Shown here: one piece after another, positions 14,601-29,600 of the stretch | Layout: each line of letters starts with the position of its first letter | How positions within the stretch are numbered: the first letter of the stretch is position 1 | DNA from: Eopsaltria australis | Lineage: Eukaryota > Chordata > Aves > Passeriformes > Petroicidae | DNA: 64,000 nt | Reading direction: 5' to 3' | NCBI GenBank assembly: GCA_034509425.1 | Contig: JAVTVJ010000664.1 | Location: forward strand, 372,001-436,000 | Notes under the pieces: model-generated | Database searches by the model: none | Seen by the model: only the letters and a program-made list of their open reading frames with translations | What the model was told of the DNA's origin: nothing | Translations under genes and position numbers: made by a program

Positions 14601-17600
14601 AGATCAGTTGTTTAGTAAGGAGTAGGAAGATTTCCCTGAAGGTCTTTATCTAACAAGAGGTATGAAACTTCTGGAATGCTGCCTGCAGACTGCAGTTAAC
14701 AATTTTATTAGCTCAGCTTTGAATCATCTGTATTTACAGTACAGATTCTGTCCTGGGATCTCCAGATTCAAGCCCTAATGGCTGGGACAGGACAAAACCT
14801 GGAAGCACTTACAAGCTGCCAACTTTCTGTATAAAACATCTGGATGCATCCAGGGAATTTCTACCTGGGATCTCTACAGTCATTCAAACCCCAATTAAAC
14901 AATCAAAATCTGTAAGCAATCACATGAGAATTCAGTCTGGGCCCTTTTGGGTACAATTCCTATCAGCAGCAAGAGCCAAAAGAGTTTTCACAATCCATCA
15001 CTGACCTGTTTATCCACCTCACAAGGAAAATCCAAAGATACTTGAAGGCATACCTGGCAAACAGAGAAACCCAGAAATCACAGATTTCACAGAGCAGAAT
15101 ATCATCATCCTTCAGCATTACAAACCAATTTGCAACCTGAATTATTTTATGATTCCATGATGCTTTATCTTACATTGATTAGACTGAGAGGACAGCAGAT
15201 TCCTGTTTGTAGGAAAATGCAGCGTACATTTTACTAAGATATCAAGCATTTCAACCCTAAAGAAGGATCTACAGGATTTTTTCCTCAATCACAGCAACTG
15301 AATCTCATACAATTTGTACTCCAGGCCTGACTGCAATGGAGGCAGGAGATCAACCTGTGTGGATGTAAAGAAACACAATTTCAAGTCACTCTCTGTCATC
15401 CCCATTCAGGGTGACCAAGAATACTCAAACAGAAAACAAGGTCCACAATGAAATCTTGAATGCAAAACCAGCAGAGAAATACAGGAAAAAGCTTCCAGAA
15501 GCTCTTTAGGATAACAATTAGTTGAAAGCAAAATCAGATACCAAGAAAAGTATGAGTTTTATTGCAAAGACTTCATGCTCTAAGAAAATCAAGACATTTT
15601 AAAGGCATGCAGAGAAGAGAGCACTGCACCATAATGTTCCCCGAGCAGATCCTACCTGACTGACCCTGTCACAAAACTGACTGCTCTGCACCTTCCTGTC
15701 ACTGTCACCATCTTCAGGCTGCATCACAGGCTTCTCTGTTGTTCCAAGACACTACACAAAGTATGGAATGATGTGAAAATGTAGCACAAAAAAAAATACT
15801 GTGATATGAAACGTGCATAAATAAGTCAGTGATATGTCTCAAAAGAAAAATAAAAAAGCCTGTAATACAAAGTAACAAACACTGAATTAGATTCCTTCAA
15901 CAAGATCAAAGAAAATTAATATAAACCCCAGGAATGACTCATATCAAATAAAGTGAAACTTTATCTTATACACTCCTTCAATTTTATTTAACCCTTTCTC
16001 CTCAGAATTTATAGAATATACAAAAACCATTTAACCTCTTGTGGCAAAGGAGCTCTGTGTCCTCAGTCGTGTCCCCATTCTGCCGACCTTATTTTCCAAT
16101 TGCCAGAATTTATTTTTATTTGCTGCACAATTTAGGCTCTTCTCCAGCATTCAAGAAATAGACGCTTTTAAAACCAAGCACTCGTGGCTTGCTGCACACT
16201 AGGAAGATTTACTGTGCCACTGAAGGTTACAATCTGCTCTGTCTATGCCTGAATTTGCCCATTTGTAGCAAACGGTGCCAAACCATCTTTTAGTCCCTGT
16301 TTCCCACAGAACCCAATCCATTTCTCACTGCCTGAGCAGAGAGGAGGAGGAAGACTCAGCTTTTTGAGGAGCAGCACCCAATCCCCTGACATCAGCACCA
16401 CTGAGAGCAGGAGCAGAATCCCTTTGGTTTGCTGGATGCTGTTGAGCATTTCCAGGGATCCAGGGGCAGCCACAGCTTCTCTGGGCACCCTGTGGCCTCA
16501 CCACCCTCACAGGGAAGAATTTCTTCCCAATATCCCATCTAAATCTGCACTCCTTCACCTTAAAGCCATTCTCCCTTGTCCTGTCCCTCCATCCCTTGTC
16601 CAAAGTCCCTCTCAAACTCTCCAGGAGCCCCTTCAGGCACTGGAAGGGGCTCTGAGCTCTCGCTGGAGCTTCTCCTCTCCAAGTGAGCACCCCCAGCTCT
16701 CCCAGCCTGGCTCCAGCCTCCTCCTCTGGAAACTCTGATGATGCCTAATCCATGGGTAGGACACAGCCCTGACACAGAGGATTCCAACCTGCATGGGACA
16801 GAGTTATTTCTGCTTCCTCAGAGCACTGGGAATTGAAAATATGTCCGGGGCTTGGCTTTGATTTTTTAATTGAGCATGCATTGAATGTATACATATATAA
16901 ATATATTAAAAAAGAAATATATATATAGATATTAAATTAATGAGAAAAACTCTTTTATCTCCCAACCCCTTGCAGTATAAGCAAGTCTAATGGTTTTAGG
17001 TATGAATTTTAAAAGGCAGCAACTGGATGGTGCAGAGTATTAATATATTTGCCTTTTACAATTAGAATTCTATATGGAAAGCTGACTTCCAAGTCACATT
17101 TGGGTTGTCTTGGTATTTTCACTCAGACTTGGTTTTCTAGGACAACACAGAGCAAAGACAATTTGAAAACTGGAGAAAGACACAGAGGGGATTGGGGTCT
17201 ATAACAAGGGCATGCATTATAAAAAGTTGTTGTAATCATGGGATACCAGAAGTCCAATAATGTTAACTATTATTTTCAAAAAACCTATTTAGGTTGAATC
17301 TTCCATGTGCACATTCAGGACAAACCCTCCATTTGTATATAAAAAATAAACTTATTAGCACATGTAACTTATCCATCCAATGCAATGACCTTTTATGGGC
17401 CAGTATGTGGTTTAATAAGTGAAGATTCATTAATGAAATTACTACTTAAGACCAAAAGGTTATAAATACACTTTGACAATAAATCACTGCAGGCTGAGCC
17501 TGATCCTATGGTCCTGTGTCTGAAGGGCTGACATGTCCTGCACTCCAAGGAATATGACCTAATGTGCAACAAAATATTAAAAGAAAATAAGTGTCTTAAG

Positions 17601-20600
17601 GCCAGAAAGATGATTCTACCAAAAATAGGCTGCCTGTTTTAAAGTATTTCCTTGGAGACTGAAAACCAGGAGAATGTTTTTTCCTAAATGAAGCACTGAT
17701 GTGCTTGGTTTGCAAAGCTCCCCGGAGCCCTGGAGGCTGAAATCACGGAGGCTGCTCCTCTCTGAGAAGGCAGATGTTCAGAGGACAGCACAAAAACAAC
17801 CTTTTCCTCTCCTCCTTCTGCCTCCCAGCACGAACAGGAAGCCAAGGAGCAGAGGAACCAAAGTGCACATTCATCTGATTTGTGCTCTGGCTTTGGGGAG
17901 GAAAAGCAGGATGGAGCATTTTAGGAACGTGAGGAAGATCCCTCTTCCCGTGTGTATCCAAATTCCTCTTATAACACAGATGTCAGTGTCATCCCAGCAC
18001 TGCCTGCCAACAAATTCTAGCTCAAAAACCATGAAAAATAGAATGTGGGCAGTCTTTTGAGAGTGGTTGTTAATATGTAAAGCACGCTGCTGTCACACCC
18101 ATAACCCGATATCCACGTTGTCATTTATTGCCAAGACAGCTTTGGAACTAAAAACTTTTAACTAAAGATCCTTTCATTTTTGAGCTCCATAGCACTGCAG
18201 TCATTCTGGCACTGGTTAAAATCCATATTTAACTTTCCTATTTCCTTTCCCAGGACGCTGAGGTTTATTTATATTTTACAAGCTGTACTCTTTGTCATTC
18301 TACATCGAGTTCTGCAGCTTCCTCAGTGAGCAGCCCTGTGTGCGGCTGTCATGTCGAGACAAGCAGGAGCACACAGCATCCTGTCACGATAACCACGGCA
18401 CAGGACAGCAATCCCTTTGGAATTCACTGTGGCATCCACGGGGATGCAGAGCCCTCTGCAGGATGCCGAGACAAATTGCTAGAAATGTTAATTATGGGGA
18501 GTGCAGGCACACGGACAGGGATCACCCACCAGCTCCTCTCCCAAAGCTCTCAGTGACACACAAATTCACCATTTCAATAAAACCATGGCACACCTAAAGG
18601 CCTGCTTCTAATTTTAAATATACTTCAATTAAAGACAGCGTGATTATGTCTTAAAACTGAGGGAGCAAAAATATTTTGTGAGTGTCCCAGTACACCTGCA
18701 GTACAGGGAAAGACAGGAGCTTTTTTCCTGAGTCCTGCAGGAAAATCATTCATTCCACAGTCCCAGTTCTTGAACCAGCCAGTCCTGCATGTAACTGATT
18801 CAAACTATTTCTAATCTCGTTCTTTTGAGTTTATTCAGAAATTCAAGACACAAAACACCAGCACCATCATCGCTGCTTTTACATTTTTTCCTTCCTATTC
18901 AATACACTCTGTACAACAACGGAACTGAAAGCAAAAGCCACAAAGGAACATAAAGACAAGCACTCCCAGCCACATTTCAAATACTCCCCAAGCTGGAAGG
19001 GTCACCCAGAACCTCCTGAAAAACCTTCCCCACTCACACACGTGGGGACCCAGCACCCAAAATGCTGCTCAGTGCAAGTTTTATGCCAAGGCCTCTCCTT
19101 CCCCAGAGCTGAGAACAGCCCCAGCTTTGGGGAAATGAATGAAACACCCAGTAAGGATGATTTCCTTGCAGCTCTCAGCAACCCACCACAGTGCTGGCCC
19201 CTTCTTCACGTACTCCTCTGTTCTATATGAAGAAATAGCCACATGTTTAGATGACATGAAGTTCTATTCCTTGTTTTTTTGGCTACACTGAACCCTCGTA
19301 TGTTGAAGATGCATCAGAGATCTGAACTAAACTCTTAAATAATTAGACACAGCCTGAGAATGACTAAGCAACAGCAAACAGACTTTAAGGAAGAACTGAA
19401 ATGTTTTCTAAGATATTGCTTTCTTTGTAAAATTAACTATTTCCTTTCCTTTCCATTGACAAAACAAACAGATCACAGATTAATATTAATTAATATTTAA
19501 ATGAGTATCTTGCTTCCTTAAAACCAGCTTGCCACATCACTGAACACTTGCACTGAGATGCTTCTCTGTCGTGCTAACTTGTTAAAGCTGTTTACATCAT
19601 TAATTTAAAAAGTTATTATAAAGAATTAGCAACCCCATCCCCAAGGGCTTTACACTGCTTTCTGCACTGATGTAAATGACTCCACAAGGCAGACTGGATG
19701 TGAGAGTCAGACTCACTCCTTTAAAACAGAAAACCTACCTCTCTGTGGTTTAATATTTTCAGTGCTTCCTTCCCTTGAAAATCCTTTGCACAGCATCCAG
19801 ACTGTCTTGCCTTGAGTTCTTGATTAATTGACTGCAGCTCTTTGACCATCAGGAGCAGGTCAGTAACCTAAATAACCAAAGGAAGAACAAGCAGAACTGG
19901 TAACATCCAAACTAGCAGGAAAACAAATGATGACAGTTAAATCTTCAGCTAAATGCAAACTGCAGTGGGTTTGTGTACCTGCTCCCTGTTCATCTCCCTG
20001 GGTATGGAAACATGCTTCTGTACTCCTGAATTAATGTTCAAGGTACCTTCATTTGGAACACTGTAATTCACGGGCAGTTATTAAGTTTAGCTAACAAATT
20101 TCACAACTCAGTAGCAAGAACAAACCTGAGGGCACCACACAGGAGCAGCTGACTTGAGAAGAAACATTTAATGCAAGAAAAAACAGTATCACTGGAGAGT
20201 AGCAGCATTCAGGAACAAGCTGCTCTTCTGTCTCCAGCCCATTTTCAAAGCCACTCTCCCTCTGAGCAGTTTCACAGACACAGAATCTGACTGGGCAGTT
20301 GAGTTCCAAACTCTCACAGCCACAAAGCCATCAGGTGTATCAAGGAGGCAACGTTTGGAGAAAAAAAAGTGAAATCTTTTATCAGAGCAATTAATACACT
20401 TGGAAAATCAGGTCAGCTTTCAGTCACACAAACCCTTTTTCCAGCAGGAAATGATTTATAAATATCTTTTGCTAATGAGTGTCCCTGAGCCTTCTGAAGG
20501 GAACATGCTCAGAGACAAAAGTGGTGAAACCCCAGAATGGCACTGGGACACAATCTGGGACTTTTTTAGGGACACCTGTTCAGAGTAAGACAAAGTTCCT

Positions 20601-23600
20601 CCCTTCAGATTACCCACCTCCAGAGTGTGAGCACCTGCCTACAATTCAGCTGTCCCTGAGAAACAGAAAAACTTCACTTATGCTCACTCCCAACCAACCA
20701 CATTCAAAATTACTCCTTGCCATAAACTGGTGCATGGATCAGATGTCACTGCACAGGATCAGGACACAGAGAACAAGTTTCTGAACTCCAATGCTGATTT
20801 ATTGTTTGGTCTGCACATTTAATCTCTGTGAGTTTCAGCTCTCCTTATGCAGAACAGAGAACTCACCTCAGGGTTATTTTATAACATGCCCTATTTACCA
20901 AAAGATTTGTAAATCCTGGGATGGAGTGTGCTATACAGAATATAGAGCATAGACACCACCACCTCCATCATTAATAAAGGTGCATGAAATACACATTGTG
21001 GGATGCTCAGTGCAAAACCTTTCTGTGGAGCTGATGTAGATGATGTCTGGAACTTGGTACTGAGTCAAAACCTTGACTCCAGGGGTCCAATACCACAAAC
21101 CCCTGGCTGCAAATCACTCAGCTTTCAGCTCCTTATGAAGTCCATGTGGTGTAACAAAGCCTAAATAGTTCATAAAAGGTGGGTCACAAACCACAGAGAT
21201 GGGAGCTTCAGATCCTTTCAGAACTGTACCTAAATAAATGTTTCTGTGAGAGATACAGAATCTATAAACAAAGCAGAATGAAGCCACTAGGAACAGTAAA
21301 TAATAAAAAAGATCAATACCTTTTTTTTAAGTTCTTCCAGAGACAGATGGTCTATCTGAAGGCTTAAATGGTCTTGTTCTCCTAAACAGATACTCATATA
21401 AGATGTTTGATCTCCACAGAAAGATAGAGTTTCATCTGCCAAAATAGCCAAGGACAGCAGTTATTTCAGACATTCCATTTGCAGGAAAACACAGCACAAA
21501 ACGCACAGGACTTTTCAAATAAGAACCTTCCAGTAAGTCTGTGGGAGGCCAGTCAGAATGTTTCATTCCCAAAATAAGCTTTCTGTTTAATTGAAAAAAT
21601 TTTGTCCTCATATTTCTTTGTGCTTCTGTCACACAGACATGCTGCATTTTCTGTGGTTATCAGCATGAGTTGTGAATGTAATTCTGAATTATAATTTACA
21701 TATTTAGCATTACAATTAGAAATAATTTTTAGGAAGGATAAGTTAGGCATGAATAGTTATTCTATTTTAACTATAGTTTTATGAATATGAACTCAAGGTC
21801 TCAAGGCAAAAAGCCAGGTCAGACAAAGTTAATGAATTTATTTTGCTTTTGGGTCAAAAGAATGCAGTAATTGGATTGAGAACAGTTACTTATTCATTGC
21901 CTCTATAACTGCAGGAATTATTTATGTCTCAATAAACACCTGTTTATTTACAATATAAATGACAGTCAACTCTATAAATGAATCTCATTAGATAGGGAGA
22001 AAGCAAAACTAAATCAGGACAAAGAAGAGACATCCAAATCCTACTCCCAGTTCTGACACTGATCCAGTGGCTGCTTCAAGGACCCAAAAGTCACAAATCA
22101 TTACTAATTTTTCAGCCTTTATTCCCACCAGCCTCACCCTCAACACAACAGCTCCTGAGAACCCTGGGGGATCCACAAGACCCTTTGGCCCACCCTGGTT
22201 GTTGATTATCTCTGGGCTTTTGAGGTTGGAAACTCCGAAACAGCTGAAGTTTACCTTTTGTCACTTATCAGAGCTGTCAAGTGATGCTAAAATTGAAAAT
22301 CTAAGTTGAAAGGGGAAGTGAACAGGCTTTACTGTTATTTATATATCCCCTATGGGATAAAACAGAAACATCTTGTACATATGCAGTAAACTATTTAATG
22401 ATACCCACTTATATTATTCTTTTCTATGTCTAAGAATATACTAAAAACACTTCCCAAGACCTACAGCAAAAAAGCCAGAAGCCAAGCTATATTTAAAAGC
22501 TCTACTTTTTCTGAATTACTAAGTACCAGAACTTCTGGGTATTTTTTCTTTCTCTGGAAACACTTCTGTTAGGAGCAGGTTACCAGTGCCTGAGCCACAA
22601 GCTCTTTGGGAATTAATTACATTCCATGGTCAGAAAGTGATCCCATGGCCACTGACTGATTCCAAGCCAGGAATCTGTTTTTTGTGGAAAACAGTGAATT
22701 CTGTGGGTACAAAGCTGCAGGCAGCATGAAATGATCCCTGCAGTAGAATTGCCCTAGAATTTCTAACATTTGCTGCATGGGAAGAGAGAAGCTGTCCCTC
22801 TCTATGTGCCCTGATTGCTCCAAGACACTCTGTTACAAATCCACCAAATCTTCTTCAGCATAAAAAGTCAAAAAGAAACCTTTTTTACTCTCAAATATTT
22901 TTTCTCCATGCCAGCAAACTGACTGTAATAAAATCACTTTTCTTTCGTGCAAGAGGAGGGTTGGGCTGGGCATGGATACAAACCTTGGTGGTTTTTCATG
23001 TCCTTGATCTGGTCCTGTAAGATCTTCTGGAGATTCCTGTTACCTAAAACATCTTCTTCCAGCTGTTTTCTCAACATGAAAATGTTGTTCAGTTCCACTT
23101 GCAAGCTATTTATACTGGGGAAAAAAAGGAGAACATAAATATTTGAGATTCAATTCAAAACATTTTGGTGTGCACTGGTGTTTTCTCCACCCAGGCTTGC
23201 AGCAAGAGCCCATTTCCCACTCCCCATGGCTGGGTTTCATCCCACACTTCCATCATTTCGATGCACAAGCACAAACAAATCCCTCCACAGAAAGAGGAGA
23301 TTAAATGTTTACACACACAGCATTTTCCTGCTCTTTTGGGCTGTGCTGCCTAAGTCAGCTCCCCCATGACAGAGCTCCTCTACCAGCCTCTTTCTGGGCA
23401 GTTCTTTTTAAGGAAAATCTAAATTACTAACTTGTAAAAAGGATGCCAGAAAAATATCATTAGCACATAATGCTGATGGCTTTGTGTACTCCCTTCTGTG
23501 GTGACCATGGAAACTTTGTTCCCTTGCCACAGAGCTACACCAGATAATCTAATGCTGCACTTAGGAAAAGTATCAAAAAAATCCTCTTTCACTGAAAACA

Positions 23601-26600
23601 GGACCCAGACACAACTGTTTTATTTCTTCATTTATCCACAGTCTGTAAAAAGACCTCTTGAGTTCTAAATTGTATCAATTGTCTCAGTTACTGCAATGGG
23701 GCATAAATGTAAAACTTAAAATTTATGATTTGTCAAGGTGAATTAATTTTTCAAGCAACTTTGCTACTGAAGCTCTTCAGCATCAGCTGCCCCTTGCTGC
23801 ATCTTCCTCACACCATTCAGCTGCAGCAACAAGGCAGCTCTGATCAATCTGTAGGAAGATTTAAGTGCTGAAAATAAACCAGCCTAAAATTGTAATAAAA
23901 TCAAATAAATTTGACTTAATAAAAAATAAATAAGAGGGTGTTACTGAACTCTTTGTGTTATTTATTTTTGCATTTACTCCACTCAGTGTTTTAGGACAAA
24001 TTAAACTGCTGCAGAATTTCCAAGCCACTGCACTAAATGAGAGAGAATTCAGGGATCTTTAAAAAAAATTCAATGCACCTGATGGGAGGCTGTACAGGAA
24101 CACAGAGCACATCATACTTGCATGAGAGTAACAGAGTATTGCAGATGCACATTAATTAGAAGGCTGCATGTATGAAAAGCTTCTCAGTCTATCTCCTGAC
24201 AAGTGTGCTGTTGTCAGGGTTGCCTGCACAAGAAACTACTGCTTTAACCAATTCTTCCTCATACAAAAGCTTCTTTGAAGAGAGAGCTCTCTTAAATGCT
24301 CAGCAAAAACAATTAAGAGTAAAACCAAACCAACACATGACTGGAAGCCAGGTAAGCACATTTCCTCCTTCTCATGAGCTAAAGGTTTTATAAGAACAAG
24401 CACTGATTCCCCTCTTGCAGAGAGAAGGAATGTCTTGGTGCTGACATCCAGTAGCTCATTTTGAAAAATAACCACCCAGGTTGCTTAAAATAAATAATGC
24501 CTAAAAGAAGATGTCAGCAAGAAAACAGATGTTTGCCCAAAATCCATGTGACTGCTGATGGCAATTAAATCCAGCTTCCTCATCTGTGCATCTGCAGGGC
24601 TTGTTTACCCATTCCCCAGAAGTCTGGGATTCAAGTCTTGAATTTTACAGCACGTTTCAGCCCCCAAAATCTGGGAGATGGAGGAATAAGAGCAGCTCCA
24701 AGCCCCAGCTCATTGTGCATCCTCTGCTCCTTGTGGCACTGACTGCTCCATGCATTCCCTAATTCCACAGCAGGGAAGCAGAACTGATGATCCTGATCCT
24801 ACAGGAGTACACTGCAAAACCCCAAAAGTTATACCTGCAGTTTTAAGTTCCCTTATTCGAAAGGCATTCTAAGTTTGAGAGCCCCACTGCTTTGTTGTCA
24901 CTGCTGTACAGAATGTGGAGCCTCTCCTTGCCCACACAGTCAGCTCCCACTCTTGATCTGAAATCAGAAATGATCTCCATAATCTGACTGCTGGCATGAT
25001 TTTTAATTAGTATTTTTCCCAGTATCTAAAGCAGGTCCTGAGCTGTGGCCAAGCACAAGCTGGCATTGCTGCTAATGCTGAACTCACACACACATCTCAT
25101 CTACTCTAGTGCTACTTCTCTTTATGGTTTCCAAACTATAGTGCTCTATAAACCAATGGCAAAACATAAATAAACATTTCCCCAAAACTGGCAGGTATAA
25201 GCCATTGCTTTCAGAAGCTGACCCTCTAAAGTTTTAAATACTTCATTAAGGAGTTTGCAATTATAACAGTATTTTTTTATAAAATACTTAAATTTCATTT
25301 GTCTACAGATTAAGAATTTTCTTTATTTTATCATGTCTCCTCCTCAACTGCCAAGCAATAACAGGATACAGAGTAGGCTGCAGATTTCTTTCTAAATTGT
25401 GTTCTTTGATTTTAAAAGGTTAAAAACCACTTGCTCCTGCCATCCTTTTCAATGTTTTACACTGAAAGTGTACTATGCAAACTTCAATTATTCTGTTTTG
25501 TTTAACCTTCTCCCAAATCTTGCATATTTATATTCTCATCAAAATTCTCACGGTGTCACTTTTAAGATAAGCATTATCTGTATTTTAGGAGTAAACCATG
25601 GCAAATTGGCCAGTGCCCAAAAGTTCACTGCAATTTGGTTTTACTCCTTTATCCCAAAACACAAGACCTAAGTATGGCAAATCCAGCTGCTTACTTTGGT
25701 ACCTAAATGGAAACAGGGCTCGTTTGAGATTCCAATCTAAAAAGAAATATTTTCAGAAACATTCAAGTAATTTAGATAATAGAAACTCCCTTACATAAAT
25801 ATTTCTCTTCAGAGACTACTCCAGAGAGTTTATAAACAACTGGCCAGAACAAACTAATCTCCAGTAAAGCTGCACAATTTTTTCACAACTTCTGACTTTT
25901 GCCCTTTGAGTCCAGATTATCCCCAAAACAGCAGCACTTACCTATCTGACTCCTTGAAGGTCTTCACTAGTGTAGAATAAATATTCTGTTCTTTCCTTAA
26001 AGCAAGGATCAGCTTCTCATATTCAGCTTCTTTGTTTTCCTAAATTAAAAGAACACACTGTGCTTACAATGTAATCTTTTCATGTTTATGACCACGTGTG
26101 TGCTTGTGTCCTGAAGCATTTGTGAAAGCAGCTGAAATCCCACTTTTCTAAACAGGATTACCAAAGCCCAACATGGATCTGGGAACCACTCACTGTCCTT
26201 AAATCCAGCTCTTACTGGAGCAGGCAAAGGCTGTTCCACTGTGTACCTTCCACGAGTGAATCACACACCTGAGCAGTGCTTCAGCATCTTCCTCACAGCC
26301 TCAGAAGCTTCCCCCAGCCCCAACTAAAGCATCCCCACTCCCAAAGTCCCAACAACCAGGAACAACCTGGCAGGCAGCTATTCCAGAGGAGGGGAAAGGA
26401 GGGAAGGCAGAGCAGACAAGCCAAAGCTCCAAGCACACGTTTTAGAACAAGTCCTCTCTGTGTTCTGGGTAAAATTGGCTTTTTTGGGGTGAGGAGATCC
26501 AGCAAATTCTGATCCATCTCTGAACAGGAAGGATTATATTGAGCCCCAAATAAAGGATATCAGACACTCCCTAAGTCAGTTTTCTGCACACTACAAGCTG

Positions 26601-29600
26601 CTGCTTCACTTGTGTAAAGAAAAGAAAATGGTTTGTCTGCAGCCTTGCTCACAGAAAGGATGATATTATTATTATTATTATAAGAAAAAACACAAACTCT
26701 TACGGTACCTCCTCAGTAAGGATCCACTAATTTCCCCAGATTTTTTTCCCTCCAAAACAACCAAACAGTCACTTCGTCAGCAGGAAGCAAAAAATGCAGC
26801 TATTTAAAGAAGTGTTTTCTTGCACTTACTATATAAGAATATCTAAGATATCTGTCATTTCCAAAGAGAAAATAACTGGACTGTTATAGCAAACTCAGAT
26901 GTATTAATATCAGGCACAAATTCTGCCTCTGTTAAAGAATTTTTGGTTCTCTGTTTTCTATTTTGACTGAAAACTGAAAGGAGGAACGAAAAAGGTGCCA
27001 CAGCTGAGGGGGAATTTCAGCTAAGGGAACTCTTAAGAGATACTAAATCATTAGTGAACAGATCATTAACAAGGAAGAAACCTACACCCAGGAGTTTTAA
27101 GCAGCTGTGATTATTCCAACTGCAATTCCTGAGGAGGAAATTGCAACCCAAAAAAATTCAGCTACAACAGAATCTCGTTAATTCACACTAAAGATGCAAA
27201 GACTGTTAATTTGAACAATTCAGTGCTCTGCAAAGTAAACAGCACAAAAGCAAGGACAACCGGTGTTTACTTTTAATTATTTACACTCTTACTTCACAAT
27301 ATGCCAGCAAATATGTTAAATAATATTTTGCAAGTGTAATCAAGCTGTGATCAGATGACTGCAGCTAAGGTAACCTGCCTGGCAGCTCCTGCTGCAGCCT
27401 CTGCCACTGATGCTCCAGTACCTTTCAAGAAGTGACCTTGCCTTTGGACACGTGCCCTGTGTTCAGCTGCCATCTAAAGGCTGCATCTAAGAGACATTTC
27501 CAGGTTCTAGTGCAATTTATACATTAAATACTATTCTGTATCAAAGTGCAAAATCCTGAGCTTCATTGTTGGATTTATTATCTAGATGAGTGGAGGAGCT
27601 CCCAGCAAAGCTGCTGACTGAGCACGGAGGAACACAAACAGATGGAGGTGGGTGATCCAGGGGCCAGTAATAAAATAATCTCATGGAAAAAAAATGTTAA
27701 AAATTACATCTTGCAGCCTGAATTAAGGAGTCTTATCAATGTGCTGGAATCTCAGCCTTTCAAGAACAGTCACTAAACAGGAAATACATGGGTTGTAATT
27801 TAAGTCGGAAAAGTTTGATTACAACCACTGACCAATGACGCAGAAAGCAACAGGAAAAAATAAATTTTTTAACTTAATTTAGTTGTTTCACAGTCTGTTA
27901 AAAGTTCCAGTGAACTCCTCCATATGTCTGATGCAAACCTGGCAATTATTACTGAAGACACTACAGAAGTGTATCCTAATTAAAGCTCTTTCTGAAGCCC
28001 TGGCAGAGCAAAGTCACTGTGCAGTTAGGGAGCACAAATGAGGGAGGAATGTCACCCATGGCTTGGGTGCATGAACAAAGCAGTGCCACACACAAACCCT
28101 GCTCCTCTTCCCTTGTACCAAAATCTCAGCAAGCCCATGAAATCCTCCCAACTCCTTCTGCGTAACTGGAGACATGAGCTGTTTCTTAATTCCAAATGTC
28201 ACAGACTCCACACAAATTATTAAATTCTAAATGCAACTACCAAGGTAAAGGTTAGCAAAATCACGAGGAAGTGTTGCTGATTTTTTTTTCAGAATCTTTC
28301 ATGAATAATAAGGATGAGGAGATGCAGCATGAACATCCCTTTTTTTCTGTACGTTATTACTGTCATTTCTAAATAACGCGTGGGAGGGAATTATTTCAAT
28401 CAACTCCCCGACAGTACACAAAACATAAGGCAGCACTGGAACTTAAATAGACTGTAATGCTGTGGGAGTTAATGAAACATTAAACCTCTTGACACGTGGT
28501 GTGAGGGGAAAATGTGTTAGAGGAGATAGCTGCAAGACATCCAGGACCATATTGCAGTGAAAGATTTATATTCCCATGAAAGCAGGCAATCTAATACGTT
28601 AAAGTCTATATTTAAGGCTGAAATACTATTGCTAAGCAGCAGTGGTGGAAAACATAACTTATTTTCATTAAAGGTCCCTTAGATTGTAAGCAATGAAAGT
28701 AAAAGGTTTATACCTCCACAATAAATAACTTATTGGCAAAGTCACAGGAATATCCTGTTGCCTCACTGAATGTTCTTGTGCTTCCAACAGCCCTCAGGAT
28801 CATTTCAAAATCTCTGAAGGTTAAAGGACAAATGGCTGAGAGAAGGATATTAGCTATACCTCCTCACTCATCCATCCCTTCATCCATCACCACAATTTGG
28901 TCATTTCTCCTTAATTTCTTGTCTGTAAACCACATTTAACTCTGAGATTTCAGCAATAGCAGAGTCAGAAGTTGCCAGACTCCCCTATCAGTGCCTTCAC
29001 TCACTCTCTCTAAACCATGACAGTGGCTCAAAAACCCAAACTCTAAAATCAGAACCTGCAATTTTACCTTTCCTGGCCTGGCCAAGGCACCCAGCAGAGC
29101 TTTGGGTGTTGGTTGCTTTAAAATTTATCACTACGTTAAAATGAAGTACAAAGATATGCTGGAAGAGAGAAAAGTTCTGCATCTCTCCAATTTCTTCAAC
29201 TTTAAAAGGCCAGTGAGGCTGAGGAGCCTGGTTTCTGTCCCCTCTGGTGGGGAAGATCCAGCTGTGGGTTTGTTGAGAGTCAGTGCAGCATCATAAAGCC
29301 ATCCAAGAGTGCCAGGCAGCCAATGAGAGCAGAGCTCTGGATAATCCGTGTCCAAAAACTGGTGATTAATATGCCAGAGTGGGTCCTTACAGGAGATGTG
29401 TGACACAGAGGTTAAGCAGAGGGGACAATGGGCTGTGATTAGCTATTGTTCAGTCCCAGAGTGCAGCAGCAGCAGAGAATGGGCTGTGATTAGCAGGAGG
29501 GTGGGGGTGATTACCATGCACTGCTCCTGGCCCTGGTTATCCACCTGAACCGAGTGAGGGGCACACAGGGAGCTCAGTGTTTGATTCCCATTAATTCCCC

